A DNA stretch of 64,000 bases from Akkermansia massiliensis (GCF_018847375.1 NZ_CP072036.1:1674001-1738000); one strand, 5' to 3'. Positions 53,302 to 62,395 are shown, counted from the stretch's first letter. The notes: a model not told the origin generated them from the letters alone. Program-made: numbers and translations.

Positions 53302-54354
53302 ATGTCCTATCATTCGATTATCGATAATTTCATGATATCAGCATTCAGGATGACGAGTTTTTATTACTTGGTCGTTGGGGGGCTTGTGTCCCTGTTGTTA
53401 GGAGGAATGAGTCTTGCGGGGAATGTCTCTTCCATGGCGGACTTGCAGAAGCATGTGCATCAGGTGGCTTCCAGGGTCACGGCCGCTACGGTAGCGCTGG
53501 TTTCCGACGGGGGGGAGACGGGCAGCGGCGTGATTGTCACTCCGCAGGGGCTCATCCTGACGGCGGCCCACGTGGTGGGCGGCGATGAAATCATGCGCGT
53601 GGTCTTTGCCGACGGGCGCGTGGTCAAGGGCCGCGTGCTGGGGGCCAACTTTACGCGGGACGCCGCCATGGTGCAGATCATGGACGGCGGAAACTATCCC
53701 CATGTGGAACTGGGGGAATCCGACGGGCTGCATGTGGGGGACTTTGTGGTGGCCCTGGGCCATTCCAAGGGCTTTGACCCGGAACGCCGCGCGCCCATCC
53801 GCATGGGAAGGCTGTGCACGGACGGAAAACAGCGTTTTCTCATCTCGGAATGCACGCTCATCGGCGGGGATTCCGGCGGCCCTCTCTTTGACCTGTCCGG
53901 CAAACTGGTGGGCATTCATTCCTCCATCGGCCCCATGTTGAAAATCAACAACCATGTCCCCGTCTCCGTATTCCGGAAGGACTGGGACAAGCTTCTTTCC
54001 GGGCGGCACTGGGGCCAGCTTGGACTTCATCCCATGGCTGACCCGGAATCCCCCGTATTGGGATTTGCCATGATGGACGTGCTGGGCGTGGACGGAGTGG
54101 TAGTGGAAGACGTGGTGGTCAACTCTCCGGCGGATACCGCGGGCATCAAGCCGGGGGACGTCATTACCCACATGGACAGCCGCAGCCTCCGTTCCGTGCG
54201 GGACATGCTCCGTGAGCTGGGCAGGCACCGTCCCGGGGAAACCGTTCCGGTGGTAGTGGTGAGGAAAGGTACGGCCTACAAGGCGGATCTTACATTCGGC
54301 AGGCGCGGCGATCTGATGTCCGGCCTGAAATACCAGGAACAAACTCAAGGATGA
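53302..54354 (+). CDS. DegP/HtrA-like serine protease with PDZ domain
   Basis: A 350-residue envelope protease. The annotated start has GGTAGGA close by; an ATG 16 codons in (MTSFYYLVVGG) gives a neater signal peptide. The catalytic triad, numbered from the first ATG, is H90 (LTAAHVV), D120 (RDAAMVQI) and S191 (GGDSGGPLF). One PDZ domain follows at about 240-340 (VEDVVVNSPADTAGIKPGDVITHMDSR, read in pieces). Length is below that of DegP because only one PDZ is present. It overlaps the next gene, and they are probably made together. Confidence 0.9.
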   Translation: MSYHSIIDNFMISAFRMTSFYYLVVGGLVSLLLGGMSLAGNVSSMADLQKHVHQVASRVTAATVALVSDGGETGSGVIVTPQGLILTAAHVVGGDEIMRVVFADGRVVKGRVLGANFTRDAAMVQIMDGGNYPHVELGESDGLHVGDFVVALGHSKGFDPERRAPIRMGRLCTDGKQRFLISECTLIGGDSGGPLFDLSGKLVGIHSSIGPMLKINNHVPVSVFRKDWDKLLSGRHWGQLGLHPMADPESPVLGFAMMDVLGVDGVVVEDVVVNSPADTAGIKPGDVITHMDSRSLRSVRDMLRELGRHRPGETVPVVVVRKGTAYKADLTFGRRGDLMSGLKYQEQTQG

Positions 54355-55523
54355 TCATGAAATACTTATGGGCGGCATTCGCGGCGGCTTCCGCGTGTGC
54401 CCAGGAAATAGCGTCCCCGCTCCCTCCGGACCAGATGATAGCCCCGGAGGACAAAATCGTGCTGGATAGCCAGGCCAAGGAAATCTTCCGGGAATGGGAC
54501 AAGGTGGCTGTACCTGTGGGTCAGTCCGTGGTGGCGCTGGTGGCCGGCAATACCCAGGTGGCCCTGGGAACGGTAGTGGGGAAGGGGAAAGTGCTTACCA
54601 AGTTGAGCGACCTTCAGAAGGAACGGCGCCCGGTCATGCTGGTGGACTCTTCCGGACGGGTGTATGACGCCAAGGTGCTCTTTGCCCTGCCGGAACACGA
54701 TCTGCTGATGATGGACGTCCCGGGGCTTCCCGCTCCCCCCATTGACCTGAACTCCTACGTGCAGGCGCAGGAAGGGGACGTGATTGCGGCCGTGTCCCCC
54801 ACGGGGCATGTCAGTGACTTCGGGGTTGTTTCCGTGGCGCAGCGCAGCCTGCGGGCGGACGACCAGCCTTACCTGGGCATCGTTTCCGATCCCCGCTGGG
54901 ACGGGGAGGGAGTCATGATCGGCGGCGTGGAGGCCGGAAGCGGAGCGCACCGCAGCGGCTTGCTGGCCGGCGATGTGCTGATGAAGCTGAATGGGAAGCC
55001 GGTGGACGGCATGTACTCCATCCGTGCCGCCATGGTCGGGGTGCGCCCCGGTGAGACGGTTCCCGTGGAAGTGAAGCGCCGGGACCAGGTGGTTGAAGGG
55101 AAGCTCCTCACGGGCCCCAGGCCCAAAGTGATGAAATTCCCCCAGAAGCGCCTGGACATGATGAACTCCATGGGCAACCGGATGAGCCTGAAGCGGGACG
55201 AATTCCCGCTGGTCATCCAGTCGGACATGACGCTGTTCCCGGAACGCGCCGGATGCCCGGTCATTGACGTTAACGGAAAATTTGTGGGGCTGGCCCTGAG
55301 CCGCGCCGGACGTACGGAAACCTACATTCTCCCCTCCTGGATATGCCGGGAACTGGTGGAAGGGGTGCTTCCGCAGGTGCAGCAGTACCAGGCCGGCCGC
55401 GGAGAAAACATTCCGGATGCCCAGCCTGTGGACGACTCCTATGATGCACGGCGCTTGGAGGAAAACCGCCGCAAGGTGGAGGACAAGATGAGCCGCCAGG
55501 GACTGGTGCCTAAGGTCTATTAA
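54351..55523 (+). CDS. Pseudoprotease with PDZ domain nested in the protease fold
   Basis: A 390-residue exported protein with signal peptide 1-18. The first half has a trypsin-like lobe, but the histidine position reads VLTKLSDL; an aspartate remains in PEHDLLMMD (D117). A PDZ domain occupies about 180-255 (IGGVEAGSGAHRSGLLAGDVLMKLNG). The second protease strand set comes after it: FPLVIQSDMTLFPERAGCPVIDVNGKFVGLAL, with GC where the active GDSGG should be. The enzyme is therefore almost certainly inactive. The C-terminus contains NIPDAQPVDD and a charged helix. Its ATG overlaps the stop of the active protease gene (ATGATCATGA). Confidence 0.82.
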   Translation: MIMKYLWAAFAAASACAQEIASPLPPDQMIAPEDKIVLDSQAKEIFREWDKVAVPVGQSVVALVAGNTQVALGTVVGKGKVLTKLSDLQKERRPVMLVDSSGRVYDAKVLFALPEHDLLMMDVPGLPAPPIDLNSYVQAQEGDVIAAVSPTGHVSDFGVVSVAQRSLRADDQPYLGIVSDPRWDGEGVMIGGVEAGSGAHRSGLLAGDVLMKLNGKPVDGMYSIRAAMVGVRPGETVPVEVKRRDQVVEGKLLTGPRPKVMKFPQKRLDMMNSMGNRMSLKRDEFPLVIQSDMTLFPERAGCPVIDVNGKFVGLALSRAGRTETYILPSWICRELVEGVLPQVQQYQAGRGENIPDAQPVDDSYDARRLEENRRKVEDKMSRQGLVPKVY

Positions 55524-55803
55524 GCTCGGTTGGTTTCCGGGAGGTGAAGAGATGAACCGCCCGGGAGCCTGGAGTATTCGAGGCATCTTCGTGCTCTTCA
55601 TGCCGTCCGGTTTTGACCGGGAGGAACTTTCTGCCTTACCTGCTGTTTTTACTTCCTTCTCTTGTGGGAATCATGCCGTTGTTGTCCCGGAGGAATGGGT
55701 TGCCGCATGAGGAAACTAAATGGCGGCGGCAATTTCTCCTGCCGGGAAAACGCGGAGCATTTTATTCACCGGGAATGGCGGCAGGATGGGATGATGGCGT
55801 AAA
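55524..55803. other. Intergenic stretch, no supported gene
   Basis: About 280 bases between the pseudoprotease stop and a bidirectional terminator. Two short plus-strand frames exist (36 and 74 codons), but neither has a ribosome-binding site with protein-like sequence throughout. Confidence 0.5.
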
Positions 55804-55829
55804 AAAAACGGGCAGTAATGCCCGTTTTT
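55804..55829. terminator. Bidirectional Rho-independent terminator
   Basis: AAAAACGGGCA (55804-55814), loop GTAA, TGCCCGTTTTT (55819-55829), a perfect 11-bp stem with T-tracts on both strands. It serves the convergent protease pair and the 55904-56716 gene. Confidence 0.9.
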
Positions 55830-55903
55830 CCGAATAAACCGGATTGGTTTCCGGCTCTTGAATATCTTTCGCCCCCGTATTGCCGGAGGCTGAGGGGGAA
55901 AAC

Positions 55904-56716
55904 TTACTTGCCCGAAGAGGCTGCCACCGGTTTTTCCTTGAAAATCATCAGCTCCGTTAGAACGACGGTGCGTCCGGTGGAATCCGGGGAAATGATCATC
56001 ACTACTTTCCGCCCGGGGTAGGTGGTCAGCATCATGCCCCTGTCCTTCACCTTCACGACTTTGCCGTTCTTCAAACGGGTCATGTACGTCAAATTGGCGG
56101 CAGTGGTGCGGGAAACGTTGCTGTCCGTAGAGTCCTTGCCGAAAATGTAAATGGACTTGCTGGGCAATTCAATGGCGCTCTTTTCTCCCGCGGGGGGCTT
56201 GGGAAGCTCCAGAGTGAAGGTGCGCCCGGTCAGATTCTGAATGTAAACGCAATTAAGCGGAAGTTCCGCTTCATTGATAAAATCCAGGGTAAACTCTCCG
56301 CTGCTGTTCTTGCCTACCAGCGCCAGGGTTTTGGGGCCAAGGTCGGTCGGAAGGGGCTTGCTGACAAGCTTGTTGGTCGGCATCCCCTTCTGGTCCAGGC
56401 CACCGAACAGGGTAATAATCTTGCTCCTGGGATAAACGCTGCGGCGTCCGGGAAGGGCGGCGCGGATTTCCACTTTCTCCAGCCTTTTGGAATCAATGGG
56501 CATGTAAATGGGAGAGGGGAGGGGCATGGGCGTCTTAAGGACAAACCGGATGCCGTTGACGGCGGCGGGGGAGAGGGACTTGTCCACGGTATCGGCCGCC
56601 GGGGCGTTCGTTTCCGGTTTAGCCGGCTCCGGCTTGGAAGGAGTGCGGGTCTGTCCATGGACGAAAGAAACGCTTCCGAGAAGGCAGGTAAAGGCGAGGA
56701 TGGGTAAAATGCGCAT
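55904..56716 (-). CDS. Hypothetical exported protein, 270 aa
   Basis: Not recognised. The start is the ATG at 56714-56716, giving a signal peptide MRILPILAFTCLLGSVSFVHG. A Pro/Lys/Glu linker (about 24-45) follows, then a beta-rich region with two similar-looking units of the type FVLKTPMPLPSPIYMPID and a C-terminal part reading VKVKDRGMMLTTYPGRKVVMIISPDSTGR. This suggests a periplasmic or surface beta-sandwich protein. It is monocistronic. The upstream 5' region has no coding frame on the same strand. Confidence 0.7.
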   Translation of the reverse strand: MRILPILAFTCLLGSVSFVHGQTRTPSKPEPAKPETNAPAADTVDKSLSPAAVNGIRFVLKTPMPLPSPIYMPIDSKRLEKVEIRAALPGRRSVYPRSKIITLFGGLDQKGMPTNKLVSKPLPTDLGPKTLALVGKNSSGEFTLDFINEAELPLNCVYIQNLTGRTFTLELPKPPAGEKSAIELPSKSIYIFGKDSTDSNVSRTTAANLTYMTRLKNGKVVKVKDRGMMLTTYPGRKVVMIISPDSTGRTVVLTELMIFKEKPVAASSGK

Positions 56717-57201
56717 ATATTCGGGGGAGTGAAAAATAAAAGGGGGGCTTTTGGCCGGCGCATGGACCCTTGACGGACAGTCTTGCGGGAGAGAATGCAG
56801 CAGGCTGAATCCATCGGAGCGTGCAACAGGGTACGGACGCAAGCCTTGATGGACTTTATATCCCTTGTGAAGTACAGGAATGAGGAAGGCCGTGCAAGCT
56901 CAAAGTAGGGATGTTGAAGATAAAAAATAGAAAATTCCAGCGGTAATTGGCCCCCTTTTTCTGCCGGGAAAGCCTGCGGATTCAGCATTTCTGTTACGCA
57001 TGACCTCATCTGCACAGGGTAAAATAGTATCTGAATGAACAAAATGGCTTATGTGCAGATACATGGAGCAATGATGAAAAACAAGTTATGTGACATCTCC
57101 ACAGGAAAATAATTGCATTTAAAGGATAGGAAGCCTTGGTTATTCGCCTTGGCCGGGTAAGATGCGTTTTGTGGGAAGGGCCCTCTTGGCGGAAAAAGTG
57201 A
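56717..57201. other. Gene-poor stretch upstream of the decay zone
   Basis: About 485 bases, more AT-rich toward the right. I see no gene. A perfect 7-bp inverted repeat GTATCTG/CAGATAC (57027-57033 and 57056-57062) is present; its role is unknown. Promoters of the 56716 gene should lie near the left end. Confidence 0.5.
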
Positions 57202-57445
57202 GATAAAGACATCTGCGGAGGAAAAGCATTTGACTGGGGCGGAACTTCGGCATCCTGTGCAATGTTCCGTGATATTTATCCGCAGGAATTTTACGATAAA
57301 ATCATCAATCGCAAACTATGTGTAAGTGGCCGGAATATGCTTGATATAGGCACGGAAACAGGAGCATATGAAACTGCTTGCTGAAATTGCTCCTGCTGAA
57401 TTCGACATATTGCATGAAGGGGCTGTTGCTCAGCTTAAAAAATAA
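57202..57445 (+). pseudogene. Remnant of a class I SAM-dependent methyltransferase
   Basis: Frame at 57202-57384 encodes DKDICGGKAFDWGGTS...FRDIYPQEFYDKIINRKLCVSG, then NMLDIGTETG, which is the N-terminus and SAM-binding motif I (LDIGTGTG) of a methyltransferase. It then hits TGA. In another frame 57368-57445 encodes KLLAEIAPAEFDILHEGAVAQLKK and stop, the usual C-terminal end of the same family. The central 150 or so residues are deleted, and the start codon is missing after a TGA. It is therefore a dead gene made by internal deletion. Confidence 0.8.
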
Positions 57446-57459
57446 GTGGTGGATAACGT

Positions 57460-57926
57460 TTATAGAAGCGGTTTAATGACGTCCCTATGGAATGTGGGCT
57501 GTACCTTGTCTTTGGCTCTTTTAAATAACGGCAAGGAGAGTAAAATAATATCCTCTTTACAACTTTTCACTTTTTCGTCTTCGGGAAACGCTTGAAAATT
57601 CGTTCGTTGAGGTCTTCCCCATCGAGCAAAAATGCAGAAGTCTCTGTACTGGTCTGTCTGTCGCGATGGATTTCGTGAAAAAGCTGTTCCCGCTTCACAT
57701 AAAAACTGCTCTGGAATGCAGTGGAATAATTCTCATGCCGGGGGTGGTTACATGGAATGATAGAAACACTCTTTTGGAGGTTCGGGATAAAAGATGCAGG
57801 CCCCCGCGGCTTGAAATCCGCAAAGGCCCATTTTGCCAGGGTTTCAGAAGGCCTGTTTTCTTTAATTGGCTGCTTTGTAAGTTACTCGAACAAAAGACGT
57901 TCCTTCTCTTTCTGGATAGTAAACAT
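57460..57926 (-). pseudogene. Unrecognised gene with a nonsense codon and a frameshift
   Basis: From ATG at 57924-57926 the frame reads MFTIQKEKERLLFE, a TAA (57882-57884, perhaps from CAA), then about 104 more codons with protein-like text such as ETLAKWAFADFKPRG, NYSTAFQSSFYVKREQLFHE and FLLDGEDLNERIFKR. It stops at 57567-57569 soon after. The neighbouring frame continues with FPEDEKVKSCKEDIILLSLP and VQPTFHRDVIKPLL to TAA at 57460-57462. One nonsense change and one frameshift near 57585 would restore an about 155-residue protein. Family unknown. It is convergent with the methyltransferase remnant. Confidence 0.6.
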
Positions 57927-58093
57927 GTCAGCAAGCCGGCCTCGTACTTGCAGATTTATATTTTTCGTAATTCTCAAATGGAGGCTCACTTAAAAAATAT
58001 GCGTCTATAATTGCCCCCTCATTATTCCTATTACCCCTTTAAACCTTATAACCCCTATCTTTCTTTCCCTCCCTCCCCTTAAGCACAAAAAGA

Positions 58094-58119
58094 GCCGCTC
58101 CCCGTGGATGGGAAGCGGC
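58094..58119 (-). terminator. Rho-independent terminator of the cassette protein gene
   Basis: GCCGCTCCCC (58094-58103) pairs with GGGAAGCGGC (58110-58119), 10 bp with one G-U on the minus-strand RNA. On that strand the stem is followed by TCTTTTTG. Confidence 0.8.
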
Positions 58120-58158
58120 GCTGGCCGGGAAGAAGAAAAAAACTCTCTCTCTCTTTTA

Positions 58159-61100
58159 TTACACCTCCTCGGGAGACAGCCAGCGGAAGGAGACGATGTT
58201 GAACTTCCTCCCGAATGCCTTGTTCACCGCGCTCAGCTCCGTCTCCTCCAGCGCTCCGCTCTTCATGTTGATCTTCTTGACCGGCGTCTCCGGGCTGTCC
58301 ACCGGGTCCACGTAATTGATCCCCCTCTGCACCACCGCCTCGCACCACGCCCGCGACAGCACCACACCCTCGCGGTTGGTCAGCTCCCCGTAGGCCCGGA
58401 TCGTAAACGTGTCGTCGCGCGTCGTTAAAATATTGCCCAGCACCGCCAGCACGTCGGACTGGATCAGGTAGCCGGGCGCCGCCGTGTACACCGATCCCTT
58501 GGCCGCGTCCTGGTTCGGGTACCCTCCCTTGGGCGTGATGACCATGTCGGAGAGTTCGTCAAAGGTGCTGTTGATGGAGCTTTCGTCGATGGCCGCCTGA
58601 AGCGCCCCCTTCACCCCCATCTCCCCGCTCTGCAGGCGGCGGTTGACGAAGTCGGACATGTTCAGGAAGGGGCCCCTCTTCTTGACCTCCTGGACCATGT
58701 TCCGGGCCAGGGACTTGATCTGCGAGTCGCTGAGCGTTCTGAGGTCGGACCACGCCATGGCCTCCCCGTCCGGGATGCCCTGGGTTACGCCCACCGAGCC
58801 GTAGTCGTCCACGTGGGACTTGTCGCTGCTGGCCACCCCGAAGCGGGAGAAGGCCGTCTGGCTGTTGTTGAGCACGGAGGGGGTCCCGCTCCGGGAGTAG
58901 AGGAGCTTGCGCTTTTTGAGCCCAAGCAGGGTGGCTTCCCAGGCGCGCTGGGAGGTGGAGTTGACGTTGAAGCCCCCGGCCACGGTGAGGTACTTGGAGG
59001 CGTGCTTGTAGCCTTCGTCGGTCTTGGAGAGTTCTTCGACGACGGCCTCGGAGGGCTTGCCCTGGAGGTCGGGCACGAAGCGCCTGTTGGCAATGCCGGC
59101 GGCCCTGTTGGAGGAGGCGTCCGTGGAGAAGGCCTGTTGAAGCACGGTTTTAAGTTCCTCCCTGCCCGTGCCTCCGATGCTGGAGGGGCGCGCGGCCAGG
59201 GAGGAGGCGAACCAGGAGTCCCAGAGGGCGTCGTTGACCATCAGGCCGTGGTCCCAGAAGTCGCCCAGGGAGGCGTCTCCCATGATTTCATTGTGGGAGA
59301 AGACCTTGTCGGGCGGGAGCATGGGGTCGGCAAAGGCGTTGCCGATCCCCACGCCCGGCACGCCGGACTGGTAGGCGAAGCGCTTGGCGACGGCCGCCTT
59401 GGAGTCGCTCCTGTACCATCCCGGGGTGAGGCGGCAGCCTGCGAAGCCGGCGAGGCTGGAGGGCTGCTGGAAGGGGAGTTCCGCGGCCACGATCTTGTTG
59501 ACCTGCTCGGCGCCCGGTCCGCCGAAGGGGGAGAGCCTGGTGCCGTCGTTGGAGAGGATGTTGGAGATGGTGATGGGGAAGAAGTCGCTGTTGGCATTTT
59601 TGACTTCAAACTGGTAGGGGCTGTAGAGGCGTCCGAGCTCGGAGGCGGTGGGCATCTGCCCACCCCAGAAGAGAGGGCTGGAGTGCTGCCATGTCTTGGC
59701 GCGGTAGTCCTTGCCTTCCGGGTAGGCTCCGATCACCGGGGGCTTGCCCCATTTGACCGATACCCCGTAGTAGGCGATGAACGTGGAATCCAAAGAGGGA
59801 GTTCCGTATTCGCCCGCCTTCTTGGCTTCTTCATTGGTGCCTTCATTATGTTCCCACATTTCCGCCGGAAGCTTAATCTGGTCGACCAGAGGTTTTTCCC
59901 ACGCGCCCCAGTTCAGGTTGAGGATAGCCGGCATGGTTTTGGCGAAGATGTCGATTTCAGCCGTGTTTTTCCCATTCAGGGAGGAGGAGCTGTTCATCTT
60001 GTTGGGATTCATGAGACCGGCCCCCATGACGAAGGTTCCCAAGGCCTTTGATGCTCCCTTGTCCCCGTATTTGACGGCGAGGACATGATTATCGGGCGTA
60101 CCATTGAGTTGGCTGGTATCTTCCGCGAAGATAATGGAAGCCTTGGCGATGCCCTGCTGATTATATCCACTGCCGTCCAGCAGTTCGTAGCGAACACCGT
60201 CCGTCAGGTTGACGGCATAGGAGCTGACCTGGCCAGGCTCCTGGGACCAACCTTCCTTAAGTGGGAACCTGTCCGGTTTGAAATCACCGCTGTTGGGTTT
60301 TGTCTTATAAACCTCATTGCCATTGGCAATGTTGGAAACGACCGGCTGGGCAAAGACAACGATTTCTCCAGCCTTCAAGGTAGAAGGTTCTCCCTTGATC
60401 GTGGCCCCATCTCCACTGAGTTTGGATGTGGTGCGGAAAGAGGCGCCAAAGTCGGCCACCTGGCGGTTGTTATAAGAAGCGTTTAAGTAGGGGACCAGGC
60501 AGGATTCCCCGTAATTGGACAATTGGCCTTCATCCAGCTGGTTCCATGCGAATTTGATATTGTGGGAAAGCAGCAGGGGCATGAAACGGTGTTCGCCGAA
60601 GTAGGCGCCCCAGACGCCGCCGTCGGCTCCGGTCAGTTTCATATCCACATTGTAGGGGTTCCACCAGACGTACACCGGAATGACGGCGATACGGAAGTCA
60701 ATCCATCCACCGCGGTTGGGATGCTTGTTGCCGTGTTTGACATAGTTAAGTCCCACGAAAGAATAAAAGCGCAGCAGGATGGGATGGCGCATGTACGTGT
60801 AGCGGTTGTCCATCATTTCCATACTGGCCGCAGAGTCCGCCGCAATCAATGTGCTGGGGGTGCACCCATTCCATTGCAGGGTGGCGGAAGAATCTTGTCC
60901 GTCCCTCTTCGTGGAGGAGTCCCACACGTTGGCCCACAGGTAGAGCTGGTTCCAGGAACCGATCGGGCGGTTCTGTTCCGATGGGTTTCCGTCCTCGGAC
61001 GTATACGGCCGGAGACCGATATCCGAGGTGTCTCCGCGGAAATCTTCAGGCAGCTTTTCCTGGGAAAACATAATGTTGAGGTCCTTTTTAAGACCTCCGA

Positions 61101-62058
61101 ATTTAGAATCCGTCAAGAGACTGGAAGAAACCAGGGAGATGTCATGGTACACCTCTCCCAAGTCTTTCAGCCGGCCGTTTTTACTGTTAGCCAGTATCGT
61201 ATCAAGGGAGATGAGTTTTCTGACTGTGGACATGTCGTTTCCGGAACTCGATGCCATCATGGAAGAAAGGTTGAGGGGCTCCAAATCGGGACCGGGCGTG
61301 TCCCACGTGGAGCGCATCACCGTCAGGGCATCCGTGCTTTCTTCCGAGGCATGCGGCATCAGGTTGATGCGCGCCTTCTGGTTTTCTCCCGTTACCCACC
61401 ACGCAATGTATTTACGCACGCTGGAATTTCTTTTAAGGCCAATGGTTTTGGAGGAATCGTCCACGCGCACCATGCGGGCGTAGATTTCCTTTTTGTCCTG
61501 GTTCTTGGCGCCTACGGGCGTTCCCACCGTGCCATGGTCCACCAAGGCGACACTGCGGAAATTTTGGTTGGTAAGGGAACGTTTGCCCAGCAGGCTTTTG
61601 CCCGCTTCCAGCGTGCTGAGTCTGCGCAGGTCCGGGTCGGAAATGAGCCAGCGGCGGAACATGGACTTTCTTCCCGTATCGTAGGTGGAAGAAATGTTCA
61701 TGCCCTGGGAGTTAGTCTTGTTGAGCCAGGTATCCCAGCTGTTCCAGACGCCCAGGATGTACGGGGCGTTGCCTTCGCTGGCGCCGGAGGAAAGGATGCC
61801 CGAGTTGGCGGAAACGCGCTGGTCGGGCCCCAGCTCACACTGGAGCTGCCCGAGGGCCACTTCGAGGGAAAACCTGGCGAGGGATTTGGCCTCCGCGGCA
61901 AAGAGCTGTTTTTCGGAAATGCGGACCTGTGAGGATGCAATGGTAAGAAGGCCAACGCTGAGGAGGGCCAGGAGCATCATCAGGGTGATGGTGGCAATCA
62001 GGGCAAAACCCTTGCTTATATGTTTAAATCTTTGGGTTTGCGGAATTGTTCTTTTCAT
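58159..62058 (-). CDS. Verru_Chthon cassette protein A (TIGR02600-like)
   Basis: A 1299-residue envelope protein. Residues 14-45 (SKGFALIATITLMMLLALLSVGLLTIASSQ) form a type-IV-pilin or PilX-like N-terminus, with GFALI resembling the prepilin cleavage site. A long secreted region follows without recognised enzymes, rich in Trp, Asn and Ser. This matches the A protein of the Verru_Chthon cassette known from Verrucomicrobia, whose B, C and D partners are not adjacent here. Base composition changes within the gene: the 3' part (about 58160-59740) is much richer in G and C at third codon positions than the 5' part (59740-62058). A leader with CAGGAAAA lies just before the ATG. Confidence 0.85.
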   Translation of the reverse strand: MKRTIPQTQRFKHISKGFALIATITLMMLLALLSVGLLTIASSQVRISEKQLFAAEAKSLARFSLEVALGQLQCELGPDQRVSANSGILSSGASEGNAPYILGVWNSWDTWLNKTNSQGMNISSTYDTGRKSMFRRWLISDPDLRRLSTLEAGKSLLGKRSLTNQNFRSVALVDHGTVGTPVGAKNQDKKEIYARMVRVDDSSKTIGLKRNSSVRKYIAWWVTGENQKARINLMPHASEESTDALTVMRSTWDTPGPDLEPLNLSSMMASSSGNDMSTVRKLISLDTILANSKNGRLKDLGEVYHDISLVSSSLLTDSKFGGLKKDLNIMFSQEKLPEDFRGDTSDIGLRPYTSEDGNPSEQNRPIGSWNQLYLWANVWDSSTKRDGQDSSATLQWNGCTPSTLIAADSAASMEMMDNRYTYMRHPILLRFYSFVGLNYVKHGNKHPNRGGWIDFRIAVIPVYVWWNPYNVDMKLTGADGGVWGAYFGEHRFMPLLLSHNIKFAWNQLDEGQLSNYGESCLVPYLNASYNNRQVADFGASFRTTSKLSGDGATIKGEPSTLKAGEIVVFAQPVVSNIANGNEVYKTKPNSGDFKPDRFPLKEGWSQEPGQVSSYAVNLTDGVRYELLDGSGYNQQGIAKASIIFAEDTSQLNGTPDNHVLAVKYGDKGASKALGTFVMGAGLMNPNKMNSSSSLNGKNTAEIDIFAKTMPAILNLNWGAWEKPLVDQIKLPAEMWEHNEGTNEEAKKAGEYGTPSLDSTFIAYYGVSVKWGKPPVIGAYPEGKDYRAKTWQHSSPLFWGGQMPTASELGRLYSPYQFEVKNANSDFFPITISNILSNDGTRLSPFGGPGAEQVNKIVAAELPFQQPSSLAGFAGCRLTPGWYRSDSKAAVAKRFAYQSGVPGVGIGNAFADPMLPPDKVFSHNEIMGDASLGDFWDHGLMVNDALWDSWFASSLAARPSSIGGTGREELKTVLQQAFSTDASSNRAAGIANRRFVPDLQGKPSEAVVEELSKTDEGYKHASKYLTVAGGFNVNSTSQRAWEATLLGLKKRKLLYSRSGTPSVLNNSQTAFSRFGVASSDKSHVDDYGSVGVTQGIPDGEAMAWSDLRTLSDSQIKSLARNMVQEVKKRGPFLNMSDFVNRRLQSGEMGVKGALQAAIDESSINSTFDELSDMVITPKGGYPNQDAAKGSVYTAAPGYLIQSDVLAVLGNILTTRDDTFTIRAYGELTNREGVVLSRAWCEAVVQRGINYVDPVDSPETPVKKINMKSGALEETELSAVNKAFGRKFNIVSFRWLSPEEV

Positions 62059-62395
62059 CGTAATTTTCCTGAAAATTATTAAAATCTATTATAAAAACTG
62101 GGAGACGCAAAGCTGCTGCCAATAGGTTTTCCGGCACGTCATATCAACATACAAAATAGTTCTCGTTTTGCAAGTAAAAACGTATCTCTAAAAAGAAAAG
62201 ACCAAACGTGTTTTTGCATTCACACTCATTTAGTTTTATAGTCAATTAAAAGTAAACGGATTCTAAATCCGCTGCGTGATTTTCTTTTTCTCAAAAAGCC
62301 AGGTTAAGAAATTGTCACAAACCCGTAGTAGACCCGGAGCTTCGTTTTTGGGATACCATGCGGTCAACGGCGCAGGACGCGCCATTTGACCGAAC
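62059..62395. other. Divergent promoter region between the cassette protein and pstB
   Basis: 337 AT-rich bases with no coding frame. It should hold the promoters of both genes. TTGTCACAA at about 62312-62320 resembles half of a Pho box, but a full tandem Pho box is not seen. TATAAT lies on the minus strand about 30-36 bases before the cassette protein start. Confidence 0.4.

Noticed and set aside
55613..55837. Plus-strand frame of 74 codons after the pseudoprotease
   Set aside because: It reads through the bidirectional terminator hairpin and has no family resemblance after its first 25 residues.
57666..58010. Plus-strand frame of 114 codons
   Set aside because: It is antisense to the minus-strand pseudogene, whose text is far more protein-like.
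62312..62320. Pho box before pstB
   Set aside because: Only one half-site-like sequence is present; the tandem 7-base repeats of a real Pho box are missing.
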